From Polytrichum commune (lineage: Eukaryota; Streptophyta; Polytrichopsida; Polytrichales; Polytrichaceae): a stretch of DNA of 64,000 nucleotides. A program made the translations under genes and the position numbers. Below, piece after piece: positions 13,581 to 25,956 of the stretch. The stretch lies in NCBI GenBank assembly GCA_950295325.1, contig OX485809.1, forward strand, positions 11,284,001-11,348,000, written 5' to 3'. Positions within the stretch are counted from its first letter, which is position 1. Every line of letters starts with the position of its first letter. The notes under the pieces are model-generated. The model saw nothing but the letters and a program-made list of their open reading frames with translations, had not been told where the DNA came from and ran no database searches.

Positions 13581-16500
13581 CTAACCTTTGGTAACCTTGA
13601 ACTCCGCAGCCATCTTTTGCACACTGTCACCGCGGTCAGTACCCACGTATATTCGAAACGTTCCTGCATCGTTCACGTAGAATATGATCGTGTAGTATCC
13701 AAGATACATAGTATCCAGAATCCTGGGCGCTTTTAAAAGAGTCACGGGGGCTTCAGTTTGTGGGGACTCCAGTTTTGTGACCTTCACAGTGAAATTGAAC
13801 GGGAGTGGCACATCATCGGCTCCGCTGGATCTTGCGATTGGGTTGCCGTAACCATCCTGAAGGTAAACCCTCAACACACCTGCGTCCTCGACTGTGAATG
13901 AATTTTTGCCGCTATCCCAAGCCCACCCGCCGAGAGTTGAGGCCGGACCTGCCATTCCATTACACAAAGGTTGAGAGAATTTTAAGTCTTCAAACCTATG
14001 TCCGCGAAGAGCCGGCGGTTAGTTACAGATGAACCGGCTGAGTTTGAGAAATAACCGGTTGAAGTTGGAGACTTTTTTCAGGGGAATTACCGATCATTTT
14101 GAAGGAATCTGTAGAAGAATATACCTCAAATGAATGAATACAAAACCGGAAGATGATGTCAACATGTAACCGGCTGGATTTAGAACCACTAGGATCTTGA
14201 CCGAGTGACTATGCCCAAAAACTAACTTCCTGGGCACTGCTTCAATCCAAGGTTGCGAGGTGCATCAGGTACGTGCGTGGGCCTTACATGGTCACTTTTA
14301 GCTCTGCACTCACTTTTCCTACGATATTGAATGTGCAAATCCGAATTGAGGCCGTAGTCATTTTTCTCATAAACTTTGGAGCTCATATGAATTTCTTGTT
14401 TATTATCAAGTGGAGATTCTTTTCTTCTTTTTAAGTGATAATCATAGGTCCCCGCAATTATGTTGACTATTTGAGATTAGACTTGGTTAACATTTGTGGG
14501 GACACATAACCTAATCTTTTTTTAGAATGCACATTTACTCGCATCACAGACCACTCAAACGTAGGTGTCTGATTATAATAAAAAAATGAATCAGGAGTGT
14601 GAACTTTCACTCATTCGCACATTTCATGAATTTGTGTCATTGGACAAGACTATAACATCTGGTGGTAAAATCGAGCACTAGGCTACCACTTCCTCCAAGG
14701 TCAATTTCGCATGTGTTTCAAACTATTCACACAGGTGCATCTATTTTGGTTAGTGACCTAATATATTGGACATCAAAAAATTAAGAGTATAATAGACACG
14801 ACTCTTATGCTATACGATAATTAGAAAGATAAAATTCAAGTAGAAACATAGCATGACCTGTGTGCACACATGGCAAGTTCATCATACAACACACATCATG
14901 CAAAGACAAATACCTAGATGGAGCATAAACTGCAACATATGACAGCCGATGACAATACCTAGACTCAAATTGGGCTTTGTGGGTGGGACGAGCATGCAAA
15001 ATTGTACAAAAAGAAGAACGTAGAATGCCTCATATTGACATAATCTTCGATTATTGTCGGACAGTCTCTAAGCACCCAAGCTCGTCAAAGTGTCGTGAAG
15101 ATGTACAACTGCCTTATGATCGTTCCGTGCCCAAGATTTGTAGAGAATGCAAAGCCATGCAGTTATACCTGGCACGATGAATGTGTTTAGACCATGGTAC
15201 CCCGTGAAGGGAGGATACGTGTAGTTCCAAATGACTGGCACCAAAAGGCTTGCCATCCCTCGGCCTGTGAATGTGCACGTGCCTTGCCAACTCCCCTTGG
15301 AGTCCGCTGGGCCGCTGTCCGTTGAGCAGTTTAGGAACTGCGTGTAGATTGTGGACATATTCTTGGGCGTAAACATGCCGAATTGAAAGCCTGGGTTCTG
15401 GCCTGCGTAATACTGGCAACACTCGCACGCCATATTACACATGAGGCCCGTATCCCAACACTTCCTGCCCGCGCACTCCCGGATCAACCCACGCACTGTG
15501 AAACTGATGGGCACTCCGGTTTGCCAGAAGAGCCATGAAAGGTTGTCATTGCGATAGTATCGCACGCAGTTCCAACTCAAGCCCGTGGGGTCTGACACCG
15601 AATTGCAGTCTGCTTGAGAATCACACCACGCACACCACCCTCCATCCAACGTCGGTTAGGTAGATACACATGTCATTGACTCGGGGAGACAAACTCTTGT
15701 GAACTACTCGTAGGAATCCTTAGACAACAACTCTGATGATGTTTTTTTGGGGAGCTAATCGTAAATTCAAATACGTAACCGTTTGTGCATCCTCCAACGT
15801 CATTAGATGGCGACAACTATTCGTTACTGGCAAGGACCCGCAATTCATAACAATGTTTTGGAGTTGATTGTGCATTTGTAGCGTACATAGATAACCAACC
15901 TGTGGGATGCGACACTAAAAGAGATTGAATTGCACTGTGCTCAGATTTCGCCTTACAATGCCATTTTACATGACCCAAATGCTGACTCTTATATTACTTG
16001 CAGGGGCTCCTCGTAGAATAACAATGTCTTGGAGTTGATTATGCATTCATAGCATGTTACTCTAGAAAGAAAGAAGAAAGAAAGAAAGAAGTTTGTTCTA
16101 CGTTCACTTACCCTAGTCCACAAAGAAAGATGAAAATGATGGGAGAGGTTATTGACCAACCATACCTGGGTTGCTCGTGTATTTTCTTGACCCTACTACA
16201 CTTGATCCCGAAATATTAGAAGTGTGATCTTCCATTCCATATGGATCCTGCTCATACCCTATCCCCCATTGTTAAGCTCAAAGTGTGTATATATAAATAT
16301 AAATGAAGGTAGGAGACAACTTACGTGCCCTAGTTCCATAATGAATGGTGCCACATAACATTACTCAGCCCAAGGGCGAATTTTGTGGGCCCCAATACTT
16401 CAAGAATTATTCCAACACAAACCCAAGGATATACTGCACATTCAACCTCATTTTCAAAGTTGAATATGCATTATTCCAGGATGTTTTAAACTGGAAATAG

Positions 16501-17103
16501 ATTGCTTAGCTCAACTAACGTGTAGAATGAAAGAGAACAATTCGCGGCTAACAAATGTCATGCAGTGGCTTTGCAATAAGTTGATTATAAGATAGACTGT
16601 GCTAAGATTATCACTTCAAATGTCGAGTTTTTCTGTAATTATTAGAAGATTCATTGTGATTTGTTGCACTCGTATACACCAAGAAAACGTTTTGCAAAAA
16701 ATCACAATTTTGATACATTGATGACCCAGATTACATCAGGGAGGCCTGACAGCAGTGAAGTGGTGGTCGAAGTCGAAAATGTACTTATCAAGCAATATTT
16801 TAGGGTGTATTGGCATTGGGTATGGGTAATAGAAAAATAGCATGCTCTAACCTCTTTCTTTAGCATAGTAAAGGTGTGCGGAAGTGGCACCTGAGGAGAC
16901 AGCCAATCCAGCTCTGCTTGCATTTCAAGTGATAGTGGTACAAGAGGATTCTTCACATCATAAATGCCCCAATTGTCAAGATTTGCACTGAGAATGTTAC
17001 AATGAGTCCGTTGATTATGAAGTAGAATCAAGAGCAGTGAAACCGAAATCACAAATCTCCCCCCATACAGAGCGCTTGGCAAAAATCGCAATGCACTGCT
17101 CAT
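13581..17103 (-). CDS. Secreted cysteine-rich protein with C-terminal filamin-like Ig domain (unrecognised family)
   Basis: Minus-strand gene of at least three exons. The first, from ATG at 17103 to about 16853, starts with a signal-peptide-like segment (MSSALRFLPSALYGG followed by VISVSLLLILL) and then a hydrophilic stretch ending LKKE before a GT donor. A middle exon, about 15640 to 15159, encodes a cysteine-rich region (WCAWCDS, CAGRKCWDTGLMCNMACECC, NCSTDSG) and ends at CCAG/GTATAA. The last exon, about 13952 to 13581, begins after ..GGCAG and reads GPASTLGGWAWDSG, DAGVLRVYLQDGYGNP, GYYTIIFYVNDAGTFRIYV, then stop. The DAGVLRVYL...DGYGNP pattern resembles a filamin-type Ig repeat, seen for example in plant GEX2 gamete-adhesion proteins. 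That similarity is my impression. The join of the first and middle exons is not in phase, so a small exon between them is probably missing. Confidence 0.55.
14065..14270 (+). repeat. Dispersed repeat, copy 2
   Basis: Diverged direct copy of 865-1075, with the shared blocks CAACATGTAACCG and TATGCCCAAAAA. It lies in the long intron between the last two exons of the minus-strand gene. Confidence 0.5.
16060..16092. repeat. GAAA-type microsatellite
   Basis: Short run of GAAA/GAA units in the presumed intron of the minus-strand gene. Confidence 0.8.
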
Positions 17104-17872
17104 CTTTAAAGCCTTTGCGCTGACATCTGTGGGCTTGGGAATATTTGAGAATAGATATACGCTAGGAGAATTCCACACTCATGTTGAAATGGGTGCAGAT
17201 TCAATGTGAGTCTGGATAGGTCAGGAAGTCAACTTTTATAAAGAGAGCATTGGCATGGGTGCGACTGATAATATTATGGACTTATTGGTGGAGATGGTCA
17301 AAGATAGAATGATATCGTGGTGTTTCTCTCACATTTTACCTCACACACCCAAACTACAAGGCTCTCAATGATTTGCAGAAAGAAAAGAAAAACAAACATC
17401 GGCACTGATGCCAATGCAAATTTGAGCCTGCTGGCCGTATCTCAACACATTGACTACTGTAATTTGAAAATAATTCTCCTATTGTTGTAGTGTCGAGGAT
17501 TGAAGGTGAAGCGAATATGCATGATAAATGAGTGTGTTAGCAACGATTTTCAAATTGGAAGAGGATTTAAGGGTGATGCAAAGTATAGAGTTCCTATGAC
17601 AATCCTAGCTTCATGCTACACGGGTCAGTTGTTGGTAAGGTAGGTGCATTTATTGCATTTTGTGACTTAGTATGGACACCCAAAATCAAACTTATGATGG
17701 ATTGAAAAGCATGTGCTACATGATTCAAAAAAATCAAGGGGAAAACATGACCTATGTGCACAAACAGAACATCCATCTTGGAGCACATTGTATTGGAGAC
17801 ATGTGATTAAAGGCTCCAATGTACATAGGAATATGGACTTGCCAAGTTTACAATTTAATGGATTATATATAA
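17104..17872. other. Upstream region of the minus-strand gene, no other gene
   Basis: The promoter of the secreted-protein gene should lie in the first few hundred bases, but I find no unambiguous TATA box. The longest ORFs (about 70 codons, both strands) have no recognisable content. Confidence 0.4.
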
Positions 17873-18418
17873 GGGCCAAGTTCCATGTGCCGGTCCCGGT
17901 CCGTTTTTTTCAAAATAAATGGGTGGGCCGGTGAAAAGAGGGTGGTGCCATGTGCCCATCCTTCTCACCCAAGGACCGGTACCCCCCATGGATGGGTGTC
18001 CCACATTTTGTGTTGTGCAAGAACGGGTGCCAAAGGACCGGCGGTCCTAATGGCCACAAGAAGGACATGTGCCAGTTAGAAAGCTCCGGTGACCGGATCG
18101 GCCGGTCACCTAGGGTACACCCTTGGATACTAAAGGCCACTTTGTTCTTCTAGTCCCTTCTTTTGAGGAGTAATCCTAGGGAAAGCGTATTTTATGATGT
18201 TTTTAGAATCTAGATGACCTTCATTGCCGGTGACCTTCATAAAGTGTCATGTCTTATCACTCACCAAATTTAGTTAGAAAGTAGGAAATAAAAAAAACCG
18301 GCACCCCACATAGAAGTACCCCTCCATAAAATGGGTGACATCACCCATTTTTTGGATGATGTCACCGTTTCTCACCCATTTAAAAAACGGACCGGGACCG
18401 GCACATGGAACTTGGCCC
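17873..18418. mobile_element. 546-bp MITE, PIF/Harbinger (Tourist) type
   Basis: Perfect 37-bp terminal inverted repeats begin GGGCCAAGTTCCATGTGCCG on both strands. They are flanked by the direct repeat TAA (17870-17872 and 18419-18421), which fits the 3-bp TWA target duplication of PIF/Harbinger elements. The interior is rich in GGTGACCGG/CCGGTCACC-like and CCCATTT motifs and has no transposase, so the element is non-autonomous. The 80-codon ORFs inside are fortuitous. Confidence 0.85.
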
Positions 18419-18649
18419 TAAGGCATGTTGTACCTACACAAAGAGTAGCAATGCCGATTGTGGTCCCATATTCTCACAATCATGAGGTTTAGGTGTGGTC
18501 ATAATAGGTTGCTCAAGAAGCAAGAGCACAATTTCTATGTTAAACAAGTAGGGGCACCCATAATGAATAATAATTAGAGGCAACAGTTTGGCAAGCCATT
18601 TAAATTAGCAATTATATGCACTGAAGGATCCATGTGACTCGCTACCGAC

Positions 18650-18995
18650 TTGCTCATAATAATCATCGACTATCGAGCCTAGAATGGTTAACATTTTGAT
18701 CACGGAGTCCAATCTCTTTTCAAACACATGTCTTTTCGGTGTCTGTTCTTGGATGCACACCTAACCACACACGACTCAAATCAAATATAGGTGTCCAATC
18801 AAGATAAGCAACCAAAGCCGGCACGTCGTCTGCCTTAGTAGTTTCGTCTAAACAACCTCTTTTGAGGTTCTTGTTGACAATGGCCTCCACAGTCTATAAT
18901 TCATGTAGAGCTTTTGTAATCAGGGTTACCATGCACAGACATGCCCTTGTGTGTCCACGATTGAACTCGTGTGTCTGATGGGCAGTTATTGCGAG
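18650..18995. repeat. Diverged fragment related to the foldback element at 61683-63175
   Basis: The block with ACACATGTCTTTTCGGTGTCTGTTC, then CACACCTAACCACACAC, then TAGGTGTCCAATCAAGATAAGCAACC, matches the order of blocks at about 62870-62950. A GGCCTCCACA block nearby matches TGTGGAGGCC at about 62665. The copy is old and incomplete. Confidence 0.5.
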
Positions 18996-19076
18996 GCAAC
19001 TTTTTTTTCGGCAGTGGGCTGAAGAGCATGGAGATGTTGTATGGCATTAAGCATATTCTCTTTGTTCAATAGGATG

Positions 19077-19238
19077 CATAACATTATTCAGATCCATAAC
19101 ACTATGTTTTGTGGGACTGACAATATTTCATGGACTCTTCCCCCACATTGAGACCGACTGTGGAGAATATATGGGATTATTTGATGGAAATCTATCAGTC
19201 CCATGGGACACTGCTATGGATATGAATAATGTTATGTG
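19077..19238. repeat. Imperfect hairpin of about 160 bp
   Basis: The left arm CATAACATTATTCAGATCC... pairs with the right arm ...GGATATGAATAATGTTATG. The match continues with mismatches through TGGGACTGA/TCAGTCCCA. Size and shape fit either a tiny MITE relic or a microRNA-like precursor. I cannot distinguish these from sequence alone. Confidence 0.5.
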
Positions 19239-19631
19239 TAGGTTTGTGTACCTTATAGTGAAATAAAAGGTGTTAAGGTGGTTTTGTGCAAGAAGTTGGG
19301 AGGGATCTTGTCACCATGGTTTATGGAGTCACATGTAAACTATAAACTACACTAATACATTTATGTCAATAGTTGAAAATGATTTACTTGCGAATGTGTG
19401 CAAGAAGACCACACCTTTCATTAAAAACCAAGAATTATGTGGGTTCATGACATACTCTAAAACGCCCCTATAAAAAAGGTTTATTTATTTATTTTATGGG
19501 TTGGTTGGTTTGTTTGTAAAATCAAGCAATACACATACAATTTCAATGATAAAAATACAAGTGAAAATATGTTTAAATTAAAAAATCTACATTCTTATAT
19601 AGTCATTAACATATAAGTATATCAATACACT

Positions 19632-19908
19632 TTTGACTAAATCACTATATTCGTTAATTTGGGACTTTTTCGGCATTTTGAGACAGTTACAAATATAAGA
19701 ACATGGATAAAATCACACATATATTGGAGAATGTTGTAAGATGCAAATACTTTGAAGCGGGTGTTCATATCAAGAACCCAATTAAGAACTCATATCAAGA
19801 TGGTTTAGGTAGGATGACCCAAACATTAGACCATGTTGTTGTGGTCCATATATTAATTTGAGACAAGAGAAAGTCTCAAATTAACGAATATGGTGATCTA
19901 ATAATGAA
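19632..19908. repeat. Short inverted-repeat element
   Basis: ATATTCGTTAATTTGGGACTTT at about 19647 is repeated inverted at about 19879-19900. The inner part forms a perfect stem TTAATTTGAGAC/GTCTCAAATTAA (19855-19887). AT-rich, no coding content. Probably a MITE relic. Confidence 0.5.
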
Positions 19909-20327
19909 CCCTTATCATATGTAAAAATGTAAAACTTCAGCATTCATTACCAAAGCCGTTAAAGACTTTTTCATTCCTCAGATATAATTCATAAGCATCT
20001 AGGTCTATAATATATGTCATAGAAGCTAATGCAATTATTGTTTCTAAATCTAACATCAAATGATCTGTAGGATCGTAAGTCCACTTATTATTGGTTTCTT
20101 TTTGATGAGACAATTTTCATGTTTGATTGTCAATCCATCAAGTCAGTTGGATCCCTATACTCCACCTAATGATTACCAAATTTTATGCACATCCTATAAA
20201 CCCTCCCTACAAACCAAACCTTAAATGGAGCTAAATTTTTGGTCTACCATGTTTTGTTGGCAATTCTAGCTATAGGCGAGTTTAAAAAAAATGCTCCACA
20301 TAATCACAACCACGACTTAACATAGTA

Positions 20328-20609
20328 CTATGATTTTGCGGCAGTAAGGAGTTTAGGCTTCATATATAATATGCCAGCCTTAGTCTGAGTCAATCGATTT
20401 TTCCATAAAGTTGGATTGCCATTCAATTGACTAAGAAGTGTACTTTTGAAAATTTTAGATTCCCCTACCTTCATATAAGCTAGAATGGACTTCATATTAG
20501 ATTGAGAGGGCATTTCAATATTTCCATGTTCATTGATTAGAACATCCAAGGCACATCGAAGCTCATGTTGCAACTCCACATTTTCATGTAAATTGTTTTC
20601 AACCTGCAA
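20328..20609 (-). pseudogene. Coding remnant, family not recognised
   Basis: An open frame of about 94 codons contains ..STLLSQLNGNPTL.. and ..LTQTKAGILYMKPK... No domain is recognised. Its isolation in gene-poor DNA and the lack of upstream exons suggest the tail of an old transposon protein. That is inference, and the frame could also be chance. Confidence 0.25.
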
Positions 20610-20994
20610 CTACATCAATTCCATCTCTATGACAACATCCTTGCACATGTTTGGATTGTCTTCTCCAAGACTACGATTTTACCTGTCACCACCTTAGGCA
20701 TTGGCATCATCAATCAGTGTGTGATCATCATCAAACTCCTCATCCTTTCTCCATACTTTTAAGTAAACAAGCCTCAATAAGTGACCCTACCAAACAAATA
20801 CAAATGTTGCATATTTTCTAGTTGTCCTCCATACATCTACATACGAGTATAATTTGTGTGACACATGTATACGTAGTATGGAAAGGTTCAAAACAATACC
20901 CCTTTTGTGTACTCATGTATTCTCATATGTGTTATGAAAGGTGCACCTCCAAGGGGAATTTGGACAATGGATGAACTCATCCATCATCCATGAC

Positions 20995-21105
20995 AATATT
21001 TGTTCACTTATTCATAAGAAGTGTCATCTGAAAAGTTACCATAGTGACATAAAATATCATATGGCATGAGATATTATATTTAGTGTAGTACTTGCTTGTG
21101 GCAAA
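20995..21105 (-). repeat. Dispersed repeat related to 61560-61665, inverted
   Basis: The reverse complement reads CACTAAATAT..., CATATGATATTT.., ACTATGGTAACTTTTCAGAT, GACACTTCTTATGAATAAGT. This follows the block order at 61567-61660, just right of the giant hAT. Confidence 0.6.
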
Positions 21106-22834
21106 CTCCTCTCATCACTTACACTATCACTTGTCATAGGTTCTATATGTACTTCATGACACATGGTGCAAGTAACACTGTTACCTGAGAACAACAATCG
21201 ATGACTTGAAATATGACTTTGAAAACTTGAGGCTATACTATGTGAGGAGACTTAAAGAAAGAAAGAAAGAAATATGTGTGTTTGCAAATATTATGTGGAG
21301 ATGCTGGAGTTGAAGAAAGAAAGAAAGAAAGAAAATAACGCCCGTAACTCGGTACCGGCATGAATGTGAGTCCATTAGCCTTGTGCCGATCACGGTATCC
21401 CGTGATGTAGCATAAGGTATTTTGCCTCCATGTGAGGTGGGCTCTGATAGTATATTAGTAATCCCAATTCATTATGGTGGGGGGACAGGGGTTTGTTTGT
21501 TTTCTAGTTTTCTTTTGTTTAGGACTAGGTATGTGAGGAATTTTGATGACATTTTGGTGTATACTTTTCAAGAGGGTTTTGATGTTGGATTTGGGATTTT
21601 TAGTTTGGTCAATTTATGTATGGAATGTTCGTGTATGGCTCCTCTAACTCCAGTGGTGATGGTAATGAGGGGGTCGGTCTTCCATCCATTGAAGCTGGAG
21701 TTGAAAAGTGCATGAAATAACATGAGTGAGGCAAGAGGGTGTCACGGGAAGGAGTGTAAGTGCTCCTGCAATGTGTGTTCAAGCTCTTCCTTGAGTCTTG
21801 CTTGGTTGACTCTACCCACTTCCTTGAATTAAAAGACATGTGGACTTCTACTTTTTTGCCTATTAGAAGATAATAACTAGCACAAGTTAGATAGATTGTT
21901 TACTAGGGAAATGTGCAAAATGTGGAGTCGAAAGGCTCGTTACTTGCATGTCTCTCTAAACACCCCCAACGAGCGTTGCACTCATTGGGCGGCAGGCAAG
22001 GGCAACACCGAAAAGCTTGAGCCTGGCTTGCCCCGACCTTGGCCTAACCCCCATCCGGTCTCAGCCCGGCTATCGTGTAAATAACGATTGTATGTTACTG
22101 CAACTCGAGTATCAACCATCACTAACAAATACAACAAAACATGGCAAAAACACACATAAACAACACACCTCCATAGAGAATGAAGAGAGTCAAACCCTTG
22201 CAAGAACTCTAATTCTCTCTTCAAATGCATACAATGAGTCAAGTTATCTCTCACTCCACCATGAGAGAACCCAAGAGTGTAAGTAGGGGAAGAATAACTC
22301 AAGATTTATTACAAAAATATGCAATTTTCACCTCACACAATTCTCTCCACACACTCATTCACAAGGCTTGATTTGGCAAGAATGCCAAGCCAAGGAGGAG
22401 GCTCCTTACTTAGGAACATCTCTCCAACTTCTAAGATTCATCCATTCAAATCTAAATGGATGAAATCCCACGGATAAGATGTAGCCACCGACGTTGCATA
22501 CCGTGACACGGCCTCCAACATGGCCAACCCCTCTGCCTAATTTCAAAAAATAAAATTGCCTTTGCATTCTTTACAAAACCCTCATTAGCACTGAGGTTAT
22601 AAGTATTGTGACTTGCCATTGAAAGGGTCCTTCTCATTCTAAAATGCAACTAAAATTAGTTTTTTAAAATATTTTAGTATGTTTATTTTATAATAGCTTA
22701 GTTAAAACATTATACTTTCATAAAGTATTCATACACATTCAAATTGGTTAAGTGTGTTTAAATGTAATTAAGTGTAAATATCGATATTAAAAGGTAATTA
22801 AAGGTAATTAAGTGTAAACCAACCCCTTTCTCCA
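21106..22834. other. Gene-poor stretch with GAAA microsatellites
   Basis: Two (GAAA)n runs lie at about 21253-21275 and 21314-21337. The ORF at 21422-21715 has no recognisable content. A short AGGTAATTA repeat occurs near 22790-22815. Nothing else can be supported. Confidence 0.5.
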
Positions 22835-23104
22835 TTGGGCCAAGAGGCCAACCCACTTGCGGAGGAGAAACAAGAGGAACAAGTGGTTACGCGCGACGAT
22901 GATATGGACCTAGATGTTGAAGGCCCAGAAGGGCCTAGTAATATTTCCAATCCCAAACCGATTAATGAAACAATACATGACATGCATGCGAAGACTGGTT
23001 TGGGACAAGGGCTTGATCCTCAGGTTGTGTTTGGGGGGTTCACTCCTTGGCCTAGGCTAGGAGTCATGTATGACATTGTTGACGTTGGACAAGAGATTGG
23101 TTAA
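22835..23104 (+). pseudogene. Coding-like remnant, acidic and Pro/Gly-rich
   Basis: A 90-codon open frame reads EEKQEEQVVTRDDDMDLDVE followed by GPEGPSNISNP. The composition is protein-like (acidic, low in stops), but no start context, introns or domain can be identified. The following 600 bp hold further short frames on the minus strand. Possibly a decayed transposon gene. Confidence 0.25.
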
Positions 23105-25213
23105 AAAGCCGAATAACCATGTTGTCAACCAATTCTTGAAGGTGTTAATACCCATACTCTAGGATCAATGCCCCACCATGATAGGTTGTCCCTACGATTT
23201 GTGACCCATATGTGACAACACCGTCATGGTGGATGCAACCCTTCCAGTAACATCTTGAACGTCGCCTCATTGGACAATCAAGAAGGTCCAAGACCAATTT
23301 TTGATGCACCTCGTTAGATATTTTTAGCTGTTTGTCGGGGGCGGGCTCCCCATCCCCCAATTTGTATGCAGTGATCCAATATGGGATAGATACATGGAAC
23401 CAAAAGACTACATGTACAAAGAGTTGTACGCTCACGCAAAATATAATAAACTTATTTGAGATTATTTTTTGGCCATGTATAACTATGCTTTGAATGTGTT
23501 TTGATTTTCACATATCCCTCTCCCTCTCCTCCCCTTGATTTGGTTTTTTCCCCTTATCCACTAGTTCTTCAAGGGTGTGGTCAAAGTCGTAAGTGACTCC
23601 AACTTGCAAAGCCTCTTCTACAACATAGCCTACAATGTGGTTGTCTATGTGTGTGATTGTGACCAAGTTTCCCTGTCTCGGTCTCGCGGTAATATGGCGC
23701 CTCACCGGCGTCTTCAAATGGGTGTTTAGTCAACATTGGATGCACCCATCCCTGGTCCCCCATGTGACCCGTTGCCCATCTGTGTTGATTCTGCACCAAC
23801 CGTCCCGCGTCCCAAGCTATGCTATAGCCTCTGCAAATTGCATTCCTGCGTTTCTCCACTTTGCTTCCCACTTTTTCTTCCTACTTTTCTCCATTCCTTT
23901 CATTCCACTTTGCTTTTCATCTTCCTTCTCAAACTACCCCCCCCCCACCCCTTCCCTTGTTCCGTTCATTTGTAGGTTGTGTCCAATCCAATACTAGCAT
24001 GTTCCAAAGGCAACTTCTCCATTGAATCAGAGTGTTTCTATGCAGTGCATAGAAGTGCAGAGCAATCTTCTTCCCAAATGGCATCCCATTCTAATTTGTC
24101 CTCCTATAATTTGAGGTCTTATCAACCTCCTAAATGTATCATGGGGGGGGGGGGGGGCACTTCATTCCGACCTTGGCTATAGCTGCAAAACAAAGTTTTT
24201 TCGAAATATTGAGGCCATGCGAGCGAAAGAAACAAAGTTGTAAGAAAAGGAAATGGTGGTGAGAGAAAAGGAAGTAGTGGCCAAAGCCAAGATGGCCAAC
24301 ATTAACATAGACATTGTACATAAGTAGGCTTAGTTTGAGTCAATTCATCCAATAATGGTTAATATGTGGCTGCTTATAAGTTATGCTCACCGGACCTTAT
24401 ATTTTCTATTTCCCTTTACATAAATATCTCCTTTATCCTCCAATATTGTCTTTGGTTTTGGTTGTCCTACCAAAACCATCTTAATTTGGGTTATTATTTT
24501 GGTCATGCCCTTCATTTGTGGTTGTATTGCCAATCTTAAATGGGTGCATGTTTGAGTTTCACATGCTAGCCCCCAATATTTTCTGGATTTATCTTATGAT
24601 CTTATACATATAAATGTCTCAAAATGCTCAAAAAATCTCAAATTATTGAATATAGTGTTCAATGTAGCTATTGATTTTAGTCTACAAGATACTCTCAATG
24701 TTTTAATAAACAATACAAGAAACCTATAACTTCGGCAACCCAAACTATATCATATATGTTAATTATTGTGGACCACACTATAAATGAGGAAATCAATACT
24801 AAAACCATTAGGGATGTTATTATGGATGCACACTATATTCCAACTCACAATATATTACATTAGAGGTCTATGTTGTAAGTTACAATATTTCTGTTGGATG
24901 GAAAATAATGCACATTTGAGGGGTTTCCATAAAAGTGAGATCCAATGCATACCCGTCCCTACTTGGGCAGTTTTGAATCTAAGATTCAAGATTTTAATAT
25001 GATCCTTAAATTAGACTCAACTTATATGAAAGCTTGTTTTCCTATAAAGAAATATTCTCTAAATGTCATTTCATTCCAAAAAAACAATTCCATAAATTTG
25101 GTATTCAATGAAATACTATATTTTAATTCAAAGCCACATGGGTAGGATGGACATGTATAGAGGTTAACACAAAACAAACTCCCTCAAATATAGAATTTCA
25201 CACTATTTCAATG
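23105..25213. other. Left flank of the giant hAT, no supported gene
   Basis: AT-rich sequence with a 14-G run near 24144-24157. The Pro-rich frame at 23635-23997 comes from a C/T-rich stretch. No domain was seen. From 24300 on the sequence is nearly featureless. Confidence 0.5.
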
Positions 25214-25221
25214 CGTGGAGG
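25214..25221. repeat. 8-bp target-site duplication, left (CGTGGAGG)
   Basis: Identical to 61539-61546 and directly adjacent to the CAGGG end of the hAT element. An 8-bp TSD is the hallmark of the hAT superfamily. Confidence 0.92.
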
Positions 25222-25315
25222 CAGGGTTGTCTATTGTGTCGTGACGGAGGGTAATCCCGACATAATGTCGTGCCGTCACGACATGTATCCGTCACGACAT
25301 TATGCCGGATGATGT
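25222..25315 (+). repeat. hAT left terminal and subterminal inverted-repeat region
   Basis: Starts CAGGGTTGTCTAT. TCGTGACGG lies at about 25239 and CCGTCACGACA at about 25275 and 25292, so the subterminal sites are palindromic copies of one motif. hAT transposases bind such repeated subterminal motifs in known elements; binding here is inferred. Confidence 0.85.
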
Positions 25316-25452
25316 CTTTATCCTGCCGGACTTGAATTTTACCGAATTTTTTGTGTATTTACATTACCCCATTGCGGACACGTAGGAGTTACGATGTCCA
25401 CGTGTGATGACATGTCAGCAAAGTAGAGGTAAAGTGGGGAATAAAATTACTA

Positions 25453-25925
25453 GCGCCCGTCCGCCCTCCCGTCCGCCCCCGTTCCCCGTACCCTAACCCC
25501 GCTCCCTTAGCCCATTAACATGTTCCCTAACCCATTCCCTACGTTCCCTCCCGTCCGACCCCCCCGTCCGACCTTTTCCCGTCCTCCCTTTTCCCGTCCG
25601 ACCTTTTCCCGTCCTCCCTTTTCCCGTCCGACCCTCCCGTCCGACCTTCCCCCCTGTCCGACCCCCCATCCTCCTTCCCGTTCCCCTCCCCCGTTCCCCT
25701 AATCCCGTTCCCATCCATCCCGTCCTATCCAAACCTCCTAAACCCGCTCCCATCCCCCGCTCCCCACGTTCCCACACGCTCCCCGCGTTCCCCCCCGTCC
25801 GCCCCCCCCCCCCCCCGTTCCCACTTACCTTCCCGTCCTCCCCCCGCCCTCCCCCCCGTCCGACCCATCCCCCCGTCCGATCCTCCCGTCCGACCCTCCC
25901 GTCCTTCCTTCCCCCCGTCCATACC
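25453..25925 (+). repeat. C-rich subterminal tract 1 (CCCGTTCCC / CCGTCCGACC units)
   Basis: About 470 bp is almost purely C with T and scattered G. It is built of CCCGTCCGACC, CCCGTTCCC and TTTTCCCGTCC units. The part 25681-25831 is nearly identical, in the same orientation, to 61001-61150 at the other end of the element. The tract ends about 25 bp before the TATA box of the kinase-like gene. The ORFs in it are artefacts of composition. Confidence 0.85.
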
Positions 25926-25948
25926 TCATGATTGGGCTCCCCTCTCCC

Positions 25949-25956
25949 TATATAAA
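25949..25956 (+). promoter_or_regulatory. TATA box of the kinase-like gene (TATATAAA)
   Basis: CCCTATATAAAGCC lies just after the C-rich tract and about 210 bp before the first ATG (26167). Position and sequence fit a plant core promoter. Confidence 0.65.

Noticed and set aside
23508-23997. Opposed ORFs of 70-120 codons
   Set aside because: Both strands open over the same bases in a C/T-rich stretch. Nothing recognisable.
25493-25922. Gly/Arg-rich minus-strand ORFs (RTGKGRTGKGRTGK)
   Set aside because: They arise from the C-rich repeat read backwards and carry no independent protein signal. The same applies to 60714-61291.
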